A stretch of 14,294 bases of DNA from MGNI01 sp964353875 (GCA_964353875.1 CAYGXU010000088.1:1-14294), one strand, 5' to 3'; shown: positions 1 through 7,288, counted from the stretch's first letter. The notes: generated from the letters alone by a model not told the origin. A program made the numbers and translations.

Positions 1-1
1 C

Positions 2-85
2 AAGGCGGTAAATGAATTTGTTGGAGGCACACAGCAATCGGACGATATTACGCTGGTGATAGTGCGACGGCTCCACAATGTGTGA
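2..85 (+). CDS. C-terminal end of a SpoIIE/RsbU-type PP2C serine phosphatase (partial)
   Basis: The frame is open from the window edge to a TGA at 83-85 and gives 27 residues, including FVGGTQQSDDITLVIVRR. This is the usual C-terminal signature of the SpoIIE/RsbU branch of PP2C phosphatases, where the DD pair contributes a metal-binding aspartate and the following beta strand closes the domain. Family members dephosphorylate anti-sigma-factor antagonists or act as output domains of sensor proteins. The sensor or N-terminal part lies outside the window, so the signal cannot be stated. It converges with the minus-strand toxin-antitoxin genes. The assignment rests only on this short motif. Confidence 0.72.
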   Translation, partial: KAVNEFVGGTQQSDDITLVIVRRLHNV

Positions 86-107
86 CAGGACGTCGGCACA
101 TCACATC

Positions 108-263
108 TCAAGGTCGGTCTCCCATTTTCCCCTGATCTGCTGCGACGTCCTTTCTCACCAAACCTTCATCCAGCATCTGATTCAGCTTTTTCCTCGGAGA
201 TCGATCAAAATCCTGAAAATACCCAAACTGGGTGAAGCGTTGGCATGAGCAGAGCTTCTCTTT
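108..263 (-). pseudogene. Possible remnant of a small winged-helix-like coding region
   Basis: The minus strand is open for about 51 codons between a TAA (264-266) and a TGA (108-110). It reads with amphipathic, protein-like composition, for example RFTQFGYFQDFDRSP and KKLNQMLDEGLVRK, which resembles the helix and wing end of a winged-helix domain. There is no good start codon or ribosome binding site, and the frame is closed upstream. It is better read as a decayed fragment downstream of the antitoxin gene than as a working gene. It could also be chance. Confidence 0.2.
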
Positions 264-344
264 TTATTTTGCAGATTCTCTTGGCTTAAGTCGGCAACAT
301 ATTCGGTATTATCCCACCGCCACGACGCTCAATTCTATTTTTGT

Positions 345-1469
345 TCACATTTTCATAGACCGGCGAATGACTGGCCGCATTGATTCAGGCCACTCGAAGC
401 GCCTTTTAAGGTCATTGCAATGAGACATGGGGAGATACTTATGATGTTGAAGCTGTCCGACTACAATACCAGGAGCAATTCCTAATTCTGATGCAAACTT
501 GAGAATCGCAATCTTGCTCTTCTGGCCACCTGCCATAAAGACTTGAAGTGCAAGCCTTGGTATAAGGAAGTCTTCGGCGAAGCGATTCGCATCATCCTCT
601 TTTCTACCCTGCCCACTATTTGCATCCTCAAGAAACACTTCCTTCTTGCCGTGGAGGAGAATGTGACCCGCTTCGTGGTAGAAACTGAACCATAAATGGT
701 CATCTGTCTTGTATCGCAATGTAAGCTGGATAAGCGCTCTATTGGGTGAGAGCCAACGTGTGGCTCCCCAAGCTCGAATCTTCGGCAACTCTTGTATAAA
801 CAGGCAGGCTACCCCTGCATCCATGCAAAGTTTATGCATTTCTCCAACGAACTTTTCAGGAGGCTCTTTAGTTAATCTGCGTATCTTACTAAGAGCAGTT
901 TTGAACCGTTTAGCAGAATATGGCGCGCAGTCGAGGCGTTGCGCCTCAACCTCTCCTTTGCGCAGCCAAGCAGTCACTGCTCCAGGGTCAGCCTCAAACG
1001 AGGAGGACTTGCGAAAAGAAGCTGGCATGCTCTCCCATACTTCTTGCCAGCGATTGGGCGATGTGATGCCAAAGAATGTGAGCAATTCCTTAAGCTGGTC
1101 TACCTTGGTCTCCCGGCGTTGAATCCAACCTCTCCTGATCATCGCTTTGATCGGAAAGAGATCCATCCAAGCGATCTCTTCTTCAAGTGAGTTCTCTTCT
1201 TCCAGTCGAGCAAGGATCTCCTGGTACTGGGATTCTAAACTCATCCAAAAACCCGCTGGAATCGCTAAAGCACGTTCTAGCTGAATCGCTGTCTCAGAGG
1301 TTATAGCGGTCTTGCCCTTGATAATACCGTTGATAGTTTTTTTCGGGCGGCCAGTCCTTTCCGCCAACTCGGCCTGAGTCATCCCGATACTGTCCAGTGT
1401 TTCTTGCAGGGTAACACCTGGAGGGATCGCATAATTTGGTCGAAATTGGTTGGTTGTTAAATCAGCCAT
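345..1469 (-). CDS. higA: HigA-type antitoxin with XRE helix-turn-helix and ImmA/IrrE metallopeptidase domain
   Basis: This 374-residue protein is the antitoxin of the type II pair and probably its autorepressor. An XRE-like helix-turn-helix spans about residues 17-75 (GMTQAELAERTGRPKKTING is the core), in the HigA/VapI style with the LERAL..P..FWM tail. A second domain at about 205-345 carries the zinc-protease signature HEAGH (265-269), with E291/N295/FAEDFLIP supplying the expected third-ligand region, as in ImmA/IrrE peptidases. Minimal HigA proteins are about 100 residues; the long form with a peptidase-like domain is a known variant. The start at 1469 has a strong site (AGAGG, complement of 1476-1480) six bases upstream, inside the toxin gene. 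The genes overlap by 8 nt. The peptidase may sense or cleave the toxin or the antitoxin itself; that is inference. The region is AT-richer than the rest of the window, which suggests transfer. Confidence 0.88.
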   Translation of the reverse strand: MADLTTNQFRPNYAIPPGVTLQETLDSIGMTQAELAERTGRPKKTINGIIKGKTAITSETAIQLERALAIPAGFWMSLESQYQEILARLEEENSLEEEIAWMDLFPIKAMIRRGWIQRRETKVDQLKELLTFFGITSPNRWQEVWESMPASFRKSSSFEADPGAVTAWLRKGEVEAQRLDCAPYSAKRFKTALSKIRRLTKEPPEKFVGEMHKLCMDAGVACLFIQELPKIRAWGATRWLSPNRALIQLTLRYKTDDHLWFSFYHEAGHILLHGKKEVFLEDANSGQGRKEDDANRFAEDFLIPRLALQVFMAGGQKSKIAILKFASELGIAPGIVVGQLQHHKYLPMSHCNDLKRRFEWPESMRPVIRRSMKM

Positions 1470-1800
1470 GTGTATCCTCTATTCCCTCAATGCAGATAGC
1501 ATTGACGCGGGTCCAATCCAAGCCACCGTCCGGTTTCTGTGGAGCAGGATCATTTGCTGGTGATATGATAAGCCTATATGGGTGGTCAAGATCAACAGAT
1601 AAAAGCCCGGCCATATCGCCGCTTAGTTCGTGGCATCTTATCTGAGGTAAAGATGAAAGATCTTTTAAAGTTGCAGCAGCTCGCAACTGAGTGAGACGCC
1701 GTTCCAATAATTTTGCCCTTTTGGGCCCATATTTTCGAACCAGGTCTTTATGGTTAATAAGTTGCTTCTCTAGCTTCTTGCTTCTAAAAATTATATCCAT
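1462..1800 (-). CDS. higB: HigB-like RelE/ParE-superfamily toxin
   Basis: This 112-residue basic protein begins MDIIFRSKKLEKQL and contains the family pattern KRAKLLERRLTQLRAA, then CHELSGDMAGLLSVDL and YRLIIS. These match the helix pair and beta sheet of HigB/RelE-fold toxins, formerly annotated as 'killer suppression proteins'. HigB proteins cleave mRNA at the translating ribosome; that activity is inferred here from family. The toxin-first gene order is typical of higBA. The ATG at 1800 is preferred over a TTG at 1818 because the latter would add six residues not seen in the family. No Shine-Dalgarno sequence precedes either, whereas the antitoxin has a good one. That arrangement would keep antitoxin in excess. 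Confidence 0.85.
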   Translation of the reverse strand: MDIIFRSKKLEKQLINHKDLVRKYGPKRAKLLERRLTQLRAAATLKDLSSLPQIRCHELSGDMAGLLSVDLDHPYRLIISPANDPAPQKPDGGLDWTRVNAICIEGIEDTHG

Positions 1801-1822
1801 AATAAAACGATTCGTCAATAGT

Positions 1823-1841
1823 ATTAACGGGAAACGTTAAT
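1823..1841 (-). promoter_or_regulatory. Palindromic operator of the higBA module
   Basis: A perfect 7-bp inverted repeat, ATTAACG-GGAAA-CGTTAAT, lies just downstream of the -10 hexamer and covers the expected transcription start (about 1839). Its position and symmetry suit a dimeric XRE-type repressor, so HigA or the HigBA complex probably binds here to autoregulate the pair. The site is seen directly; the bound protein is inferred. Confidence 0.6.
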
Positions 1842-1845
1842 AATA

Positions 1846-1874
1846 ATTATACTCTCGCTAACACTGTTTTGCAA
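1846..1874 (-). promoter_or_regulatory. Sigma70-type promoter of higBA
   Basis: On the minus strand a TTGCAA (-35, 1869-1874) and a perfect TATAAT (-10, 1846-1851) are separated by exactly 17 bp. This predicts a start near 1839 and a leader of about 39 nt before the toxin ATG at 1800. The palindrome at 1823-1841 overlaps the predicted start, as expected for an autoregulated toxin-antitoxin promoter. Confidence 0.6.
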
Positions 1875-2008
1875 TCTACTTAGAGCGAGATAAAGGCATT
1901 AAATTTTTGCGTATGAACAATCTCTAGAAAGACTTCGATGGCCTTCTTCTCCACCGGCCAGTATTCCTTTTTAGCCATAGGAGAGCGAAGGATTAACTAG
2001 AGCAATAG
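1875..2008. other. Divergent intergenic region between higBA and resB
   Basis: The gene-free stretch from 1801 to 2120 holds the higBA promoter and operator on one side and the resB promoter on the other. In between, the only reading frame of note is 32 codons on the minus strand (1880-1978, MAKKEYWPVEKKAIEVFLEI at its start). Its composition is protein-like but it has no ribosome binding site and matches no family I recognise. I see no RNA gene, terminator hairpin or repeat in this part. Confidence 0.3.
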
Positions 2009-2037
2009 TTGAAACCACTCGGATTTGGCCCTATCAT
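2009..2037 (+). promoter_or_regulatory. Candidate promoter for the resB-ccsA-amr operon
   Basis: TTGAAA (2009-2014) and TATCAT (2032-2037) are separated by 17 bp, giving a predicted start near 2044 and a leader of about 77 nt before the resB ATG at 2121. It is the only good plus-strand match between the toxin-antitoxin module and resB. Confidence is limited because such hexamer pairs also arise by chance. Confidence 0.4.
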
Positions 2038-2120
2038 TACATCAAGCGATGGTAGCGTCCTGAACAGGTATTCGATTTACTTTGCGCTGGAAAGACATCC
2101 CAGAGAGGGTCTCTCGCATA

Positions 2121-3418
2121 ATGAGCAAATTGCAATCTACAAGCTGCTTAAGCGACGGTAACAAGCTCAAAAATTCAGCTTGTCGATTCTGGAATTTCTT
2201 CACCCGCCTGGATATCACCTCGCTCTTGTTATTCACCCTGATCCTGCTTGCGGTTATAGGTTCTTGCTTTCCCCAGCGTTCCTCCATGATTGACCTCCAC
2301 CCACAGAGTTCAACGTTATGGGAGGAGGGGATTCGGGAAAGATACGGCGCATTGACCGATTTGCTATCTTCCTTCGGCATCTTCGAAATCTTCCGCTCGC
2401 CTGTATTCATCGGTCTTCTATTTCTTTTGGCCCTCCTCACCCTGATCTGCACCCTCGATCGTTGGAAAGCTGTCTGGAGGAGAGCTTTCCATCAGGAAGT
2501 GATTTGCTCAGATGCCACATTCAACGTATCCCCCCTTAGCTTTCGCCTCTCCGCCTCAACCGAGATCGACCTTCTAAAAGTGCTGGGCGCCCTTCTACGT
2601 GAGAAGGGGTATCGCCTGCAAACCCGAAAGCAGGATCAAAGCACCTATCTGCGAGGCGACCGAAATCGCTTATCCCCTGCGGCGACTTTGATCACCCATC
2701 TCGGCGTTTTGCTGCTTGGCCTGGGGGCGCTGCTCAGCGCTGGCTTCGCCTGGCGTGAGGAGTTGACGATATCCCCAAACCAACCCGCCCCGCTTATTCA
2801 CCGNNNNNNNNNNNNNNNNNNNNNNNNNNNNNNNNNNNNNNNNNNNNNNNNNNNNNNNNNNNNNNNNNNNNNNNNNNNNNNNNNNNNNNNNNNNNNNNNN
2901 NNNCCTGGCGTGAGGAGTTGACGATATCCCCAAACCAACCCGCCCCGCTTATTCACCGGCATGAGATCACCCTCCAGTACAAGGCTTTCGAGATCGAACG
3001 CTATCCTGACGGGAGCGTAGCCAATTACAACGCCACGATCCAGCTCATCCGAGCCAACCAGAAGCCGATCGAATCCTCCCTACGCTTGAATGAGCCGCTG
3101 CATTGTGGGGGCATCCGGTTCACCTTGCAGGGTTATCAAAGGACCGCGGACGGTTTCGCTCTTGGTCTCTTAGCGGTCTATGATCCAGGGTATGAGCCTG
3201 TGATTGCCGCTGGTTTTCTCTTGTCGTTGGGTTTGACGGTCAGTTTCTACTTTCCTCATTGCTGTTTGCACGCTCACATTACCTCAGAGGGAGTTTTGCG
3301 CCTAGCCGGACGCGCCGATCGCAGGGCATGCGATTTCTCACGCGAGTTCGACGCCATAAAGAATCAGTTAAATCATGCGGCTGAAGGAAACAAGAAGGTT
3401 GAGGACTGCAGGTCATGA
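2121..3418 (+). CDS. resB: Cytochrome c biogenesis protein ResB (interrupted by an assembly gap)
   Basis: ResB is the large membrane partner of CcsA/ResC in system II, which carries heme across the membrane and attaches it to CXXCH motifs of apocytochromes c. Visible family features are a first membrane segment ending in the SCFPQRS loop (about 32-53), a second after IFRSPVFIGLL (about 94-112) closing with CTLDRW, a third with HLGVLLLGLGALLSAG (193-208), and a periplasmic domain with RLNEPLHCGGIRFTLQGYQ. A last membrane segment follows DPGYEPVIAAGF. The 100-N gap and duplicated 55 bp break the frame on paper; collapsing them restores one frame of 380 residues (683 plus 460 nt), so the gene is probably intact. 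ATG 2121 is preferred over an upstream TTG at 2082. The stop overlaps the ccsA start (ATGA). Confidence 0.9.
2804..2903. other. Scaffold gap of exactly 100 N
   Basis: Exactly 100 undetermined bases interrupt resB. The round number is a default scaffolding filler and not a measured length. The 55 bases before the gap (2749-2803) are identical to the 55 bases after it (2904-2958), so the two contigs almost certainly overlap and no sequence is missing. Confidence 0.97.
2904..2958. repeat. 55-bp exact duplicate of 2749-2803 flanking the gap (assembly artefact)
   Basis: The segment starting cctggcgtgagg and ending attcaccg occurs identically at 2749-2803 and 2904-2958. Merging the copies removes 155 positions and puts the upstream and downstream resB halves into the same frame. 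A 55-bp shared end is what a de Bruijn assembler with k = 55 leaves between unmerged contigs. It is therefore not a biological repeat. Confidence 0.93.
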
Positions 3419-4233
3419 TGATTTCCCTGGCATACGCGCTTCTTTGGCTTTCGACCCTGTCCTCTCTGATGCACATCCGATCCGGGAAGTCATGGACAGG
3501 CTGGCTGTCCAGTTCATTGATCGTCCTCACCTTGGGTGTTTTATCGGCTGGTTTGGTGCAGCGAGGGATGATCGCCGGCCATTGGCCTCTAACCAATGCC
3601 TATGAATTTGCACTCGTTTTCCTCTGGTCCATCCTGGCGATATACCTTTTGCTGGAAGCCTCCTGGCGCCAAAGGCGTTTCGGCGTATTCGTACTGGCGG
3701 TCGCCTTGGTGGTGGCTTCCTATGCGATCTCCCGTCCGGAGGGAGCGAAAGCGATCACACCCCTCTTGCCTGCTCTGCGTTCTGTGTATCTCCAGATTCA
3801 TGTGACCACCTCCGCCATCGGGTATGCCGCTTTTGGCGTGGCTGCCGGCTTGGGATTGGCGCGACTGATCCTACCCCAAGAACATGGAACTCACGAGAAT
3901 GACGAGCGACATCGGTCTCATGAAGAAGTCGAGCGCATGATGGAACGTTCCTTGGCGCTGGGTTTCCCCTGGCTCACCTTGGGGATCCTCAGCGGGGCGA
4001 TCTGGGCCCAAAACGCCTGGGGACGTTATTGGGGCTGGGATCCCAAAGAGACCTGGGCGCTGGTCACATGGCTGTGGTATTTGCTTCTCTTCCATTTGCG
4101 TACCCTGCGACAATGGCGCGGTCGCAGGCTAGCGCTGCTGGTCATTGTAGGTTTCGGCATCGTGCTATTTACTTTCATTGGAGTGCCCTGGTTGGTGCGA
4201 ACGGTGCGTCTAGAGAGTATGCATGGATTCTAG
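3415..4233 (+). CDS. ccsA: Cytochrome c biogenesis protein CcsA/ResC (often annotated CcsB)
   Basis: This 272-residue polytopic membrane protein belongs to the heme-handling (CcmC/CcmF/CcsA) superfamily and is the heme channel and cytochrome c synthase partner of ResB. The tryptophan-rich WWD loop is clear: NAWGRYWGWDPKETWALVTW (about 200-219). Conserved histidine positions are present: H56 near the PLTNAYEF motif, H129 in LQIHVTTSAIGYAAF, H227 in LLLFHLR, and H270 in the terminal SMHGF, which corresponds to the usual LHSYA ending. About seven or eight hydrophobic segments fill the rest. The start overlaps the resB stop by 4 nt, so the two are translationally coupled. The gene is complete. 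No c-type cytochrome gene is seen in this window, so the substrate is unknown. Confidence 0.93.
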   Translation: MMISLAYALLWLSTLSSLMHIRSGKSWTGWLSSSLIVLTLGVLSAGLVQRGMIAGHWPLTNAYEFALVFLWSILAIYLLLEASWRQRRFGVFVLAVALVVASYAISRPEGAKAITPLLPALRSVYLQIHVTTSAIGYAAFGVAAGLGLARLILPQEHGTHENDERHRSHEEVERMMERSLALGFPWLTLGILSGAIWAQNAWGRYWGWDPKETWALVTWLWYLLLFHLRTLRQWRGRRLALLVIVGFGIVLFTFIGVPWLVRTVRLESMHGF

Positions 4234-4317
4234 AAGGGTTGGATACTCATGCCGAATCATCTTCATGCCATTGTCATAATGAAATAAGAAATTATCGGGG
4301 CTCAAGGCAATGACTAG
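4234..4317 (+). pseudogene. Relic of a Y1 (IS200/RAYT-like) transposase
   Basis: The 76 bases between ccsA and amrS, plus the first codons of amrS in another frame, read KGWILMPNHLHAIVIMK, then a stop, then EIIGAQGND and a stop at 4315-4317. MPNHLHAIVIM is the HUH-motif signature of the Y1 transposase family (IS200/IS605 TnpA and REP-associated tyrosine transposases), where the two histidines bind the catalytic metal. The text after the internal TAA also resembles the stretch that follows this motif in many RAYT proteins. Nothing else of the gene remains and no terminal repeats were found. The relic is in the ccsA frame, directly after its stop. It is too short to be functional. Confidence 0.55.
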
Positions 4318-5611
4318 GATATCCAGACGGCAATTTCTATATGGATTGGGCGCCTTTGGAAGCGTCGGGGTCGGAATCGCCGCCGGGCTTGCCAAGCGAC
4401 GATGGTGGGAATGGACTCCCAGGTCAGACGAAGCCATCCCAACTGCTTCGCCTCCCACCCCCTGGTCAATCGAGGCGCAATACTATGCCTCTTTTACCGC
4501 TGAAGGTTCCCTCAATTGCCAAGCCTGCCACGCTCCGGTCGAGGATACCCTTCCCGTTTCATATTGCCACATCCCGCACACGGGCAACTACGTACGCTGC
4601 AACCTGTGCCCGCATCATTGCATCATCGCCGAGGGGCAACGCGGCCATTGCCGTGTGCGTGAGAATCGAGCTGGGCGGCTCTACTCCGTTGTCTACGGCA
4701 ATCCCTGCGCAGTCCATGTTGATCCCATCGAGAAGAAACCCTTCTACCACTTCCTCCCCACAGCATCTGCTTTCTCACTCGCCACAGCCGGCTGCAATCT
4801 GCGTTGCCTCTACTGCCAGAACTGGAGCATCTCCCAAGCTACGCCGGAAGAAACGCAGAATTACGACCTGCCTCCCGAGGAGGTCATCAAAAGTGTGCTG
4901 GAATTCTCCGCCCCGGTGATCGCCTATACCTATTCGGAACCCAACATCTTTTATGAGTATATGACCGAAATCGCCCGCCAAGGGCGAGCTGCGGGGCTGT
5001 ATAGCGTGGTCATTTCCGCTGGTTTTATCAACCCAGAGCCATTACGCGCCCTCTGTTCGTTGGTGGATGCCATCAAGATCGATCTAAAAGGATTTGATGA
5101 GGGCTTCTACCGTGAAGTTTGCGGTGGCGAGTTAGAGCCGGTCCTAAGCTCAATAAAGACAATATATGAGCAAGGGATCCACTTGGAAATCGTCAATCTG
5201 GTGGTCCCTACCCTGAACGATGACCTCGGACAACTACGCGCTATGGCAAGCTGGGTAGCCAGGGAACTTAGCCCCGATGTTCCTCTGCACTTCAGCCGTT
5301 TCCAGCCACAATATAAGCTGATGAACCTGCCCCCCACGCCCGTGGAGACATTGGAGAAAGCGCACCAGATCGCCCTGGAAGAAGGCTTGCATTTCGTTTA
5401 CATCGGCAATGTCCCCGGACATCCTGCTGATAATACCTACTGCCCGAACTGCGGAGAGGCGCTCATCGTCCGTCAAGGATTTTCGGTTGTAGAATATCAT
5501 CTCGAGGCAGGCTTATGCACGTACTGCGGGGAAGCGATCCCAGGGGTTTGGTGGCCCACCGAACCTGAGGCGGAACCCGTGACGATACCACCGGTCCCAG
5601 CGGATACATAA
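4310..5611 (+). CDS. amrS: AmmeMemoRadiSam-system radical SAM enzyme with Tat-type signal
   Basis: This 433-residue radical SAM protein is related to pyruvate formate-lyase activating enzymes and is the S component of the AmmeMemoRadiSam set; its substrate is unknown. The [4Fe-4S]/SAM motif is C162-N-L-R-C166-L-Y-C169. Family-specific parts are CNLCPHHC...GHC (C97, C100, C104, C114), NPIEKKPFYHF-like DPIEKKPFYHF (138-148), IGNVPGHPADNTYCPNCGE (365-383) and a final CxxC (C403, C406). Unusually, about 85 extra N-terminal residues precede the core. They begin with SRRQFL (5-10) and a hydrophobic stretch to about residue 28, which is a twin-arginine signal or anchor. Extra cysteines C70, C73 and C86 follow. 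A radical SAM enzyme outside the cytoplasm would lack obvious SAM, so the signal may serve as an inner-face anchor. Only ATG 4310 is available; its ribosome binding site is weak. Confidence 0.9.
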   Translation: MTRISRRQFLYGLGAFGSVGVGIAAGLAKRRWWEWTPRSDEAIPTASPPTPWSIEAQYYASFTAEGSLNCQACHAPVEDTLPVSYCHIPHTGNYVRCNLCPHHCIIAEGQRGHCRVRENRAGRLYSVVYGNPCAVHVDPIEKKPFYHFLPTASAFSLATAGCNLRCLYCQNWSISQATPEETQNYDLPPEEVIKSVLEFSAPVIAYTYSEPNIFYEYMTEIARQGRAAGLYSVVISAGFINPEPLRALCSLVDAIKIDLKGFDEGFYREVCGGELEPVLSSIKTIYEQGIHLEIVNLVVPTLNDDLGQLRAMASWVARELSPDVPLHFSRFQPQYKLMNLPPTPVETLEKAHQIALEEGLHFVYIGNVPGHPADNTYCPNCGEALIVRQGFSVVEYHLEAGLCTYCGEAIPGVWWPTEPEAEPVTIPPVPADT

Positions 5612-5660
5612 GTCAGTCATTGCAAAGCGTTTTGAAATGAACCAGGGAGAACATCTTAAA

Positions 5661-7214
5661 ATGGATACAAACCGCTTCCCCTTCAGGCGATTTATTTCCC
5701 TGATCCTTTACACCTTGCTTCTCTTCGGGTGCATAACGCCAACGGCCTCTCCGACTCCCCTAGCGACAAAAGCGCCCTCCCCCTCGCCGATAAACCATCC
5801 GATTTCAACCCTCGTTACGGGTGAGATCCGGCCTGCGCAATTCGCCGGTTCCTGGTACCCACAAGATCCCCAAGATCTCAGGAAAATGATCGATCAATTC
5901 CTTGAAGCGGTAGAACCGGTTGACGGAGATCCAATCGCCATCATCGTACCCCATGCCGGCTACGTCTTCTCCGGTCCTATCGCAGCTTATGGATTTAAGC
6001 AACTGGAAGGCAAACCTTACGAGGTGGCCATTATCATCGCCGCCGACCATCAAGCGCCCCTCTCGAATCCAATCTCCATCTGGGTCGGAGACGGCTTCGA
6101 AACACCTCTCGGGGTCGTTCCCGTGGATCGCGAATTAGCCGAGGCCCTTGTTGCTTCTAACCCCCTTATTAAAGTGGATGCCGCGGCGCATGACGGTGAA
6201 CACTCGATTGAGATTGAATTGCCTCTCCTGCAGCGTGTTTGCCCGACCTGCCGCATTATCCCCGTCCTGATGGGCAACGCCAATGAAGCGACGGTCGCGG
6301 CATTAGCCGAATCCCTGCTCGCGTTGTTGCCCAAACGCGGAGCCGTTCTCATTGTCAGCTCGGATCTCTCCCATTATCCCTCCTATGAAGATGGCCGCAT
6401 GGTCGACGGAGCCACCCTGGCTGCCATCGAAACGGGGGATTCCGGTCAAGTCTTGAATACTCTCGAGGAATGGATGACTTCTGGAATTCCCAACCTGCTC
6501 ACCTGTGCCTGCGGCGAGGGTCCGATTCTGGTGGCCATGCGCGTGGCAGAAGGTCTCGGGGCGGATACCGTCACCGTGCTCAACTATGCCAATTCGGGGG
6601 ATTCGCCTTATGGCGAAAAGGATCAAGTGGTCGGATACGGCGCGGTGATGTTCTGGCACTACGAACCACCCAATCTGACAATGGCGCAGAAAGAAGAGCT
6701 TTTAAATCTGGCCCGCAGCGCGATCTTGCAATCCCTCCGCAGCGGAGAGTCTCCCGAGACCGAAACTGATGATCCCCAATTATCACGCCGGGCGGGTGCT
6801 TTCGTGACTCTGAAAATGGGCGGGGAATTGCGCGGGTGTATCGGCTATATGCGTGGGGATTTCCCGCTCCACAGGGTTGTGCAGGAGATGGCTGTCGCCG
6901 CCGCGACCTCTGACCCGCGTTTTCCACCCTTGACCGAAGAGGAGCTTAAAAGCACACTAATTGAGATATCGATCCTCTCTCCCATGCGACGCGTCAGCAA
7001 CCTGGACGAAATCCAAGTTGGGGTGCATGGGCTGATGATCTATCACGACGGCAGGCAAGGGGTCCTGTTGCCCCAAGTCCCTGTGGATGAAGGGTGGGAT
7101 CGAGAAGCTTTCCTGGAGAACTTATGCCTGAAAGCGGGTCTCTCTGGAGATTGCTGGATGGATCAGCCCACTCTCTACTCATTCACGGCGATCGTATTCA
7201 GTGAGGAAGAATGA
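5661..7214 (+). CDS. AmrB-AmrA (Memo-AMMECR1) fusion lipoprotein
   Basis: This 517-residue fusion joins two AmmeMemoRadiSam components. A lipoprotein signal ends at LLLFGC (C24), followed by a Thr/Pro/Ser-rich linker to about residue 50. The Memo-like domain (about 55-335) starts RPAQFAGSWYP and keeps the metal-site residues of the family: H98 in PHAGYVFSG, H130 in ADHQAP, EHSIEIELPLLQ (from E180), SSDLSHY (233-239) and CACGEGPI (C282, C284). This fold resembles class III extradiol dioxygenases. The AMMECR1 domain (about 342-517) contains the hallmark LRGCIG (390-395). Together they suggest an iron- or redox-related activity at the membrane surface; the reaction is unknown. ATG 5661 is preferred over 5637 because AGGGAGA (5644-5650) precedes it and the signal is more typical. 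It lies 49 bp after amrS in the same operon. Confidence 0.92.
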   Translation: MDTNRFPFRRFISLILYTLLLFGCITPTASPTPLATKAPSPSPINHPISTLVTGEIRPAQFAGSWYPQDPQDLRKMIDQFLEAVEPVDGDPIAIIVPHAGYVFSGPIAAYGFKQLEGKPYEVAIIIAADHQAPLSNPISIWVGDGFETPLGVVPVDRELAEALVASNPLIKVDAAAHDGEHSIEIELPLLQRVCPTCRIIPVLMGNANEATVAALAESLLALLPKRGAVLIVSSDLSHYPSYEDGRMVDGATLAAIETGDSGQVLNTLEEWMTSGIPNLLTCACGEGPILVAMRVAEGLGADTVTVLNYANSGDSPYGEKDQVVGYGAVMFWHYEPPNLTMAQKEELLNLARSAILQSLRSGESPETETDDPQLSRRAGAFVTLKMGGELRGCIGYMRGDFPLHRVVQEMAVAAATSDPRFPPLTEEELKSTLIEISILSPMRRVSNLDEIQVGVHGLMIYHDGRQGVLLPQVPVDEGWDREAFLENLCLKAGLSGDCWMDQPTLYSFTAIVFSEEE

Positions 7215-7288
7215 CCCTGTGCGAATAACCAGCTGCCATCTACGGGCTGGCCTGTGCCAAGATGATCAGGATCGCAGCAGGATATAAC

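Noticed and set aside
221..233. Hairpin ACCCA-AAC-TGGGT as a terminator between converging genes
   Set aside because: Five-base stem with no T run on either strand.
1880..1978. 32-codon minus-strand frame with protein-like composition
   Set aside because: No ribosome binding site, no recognised family and too short to stand alone; mentioned only in the intergenic entry.
2082..2120. TTG start extending ResB by 13 residues
   Set aside because: The added residues are polar and not seen in the family; ATG 2121 lies just before the usual N-terminal region.
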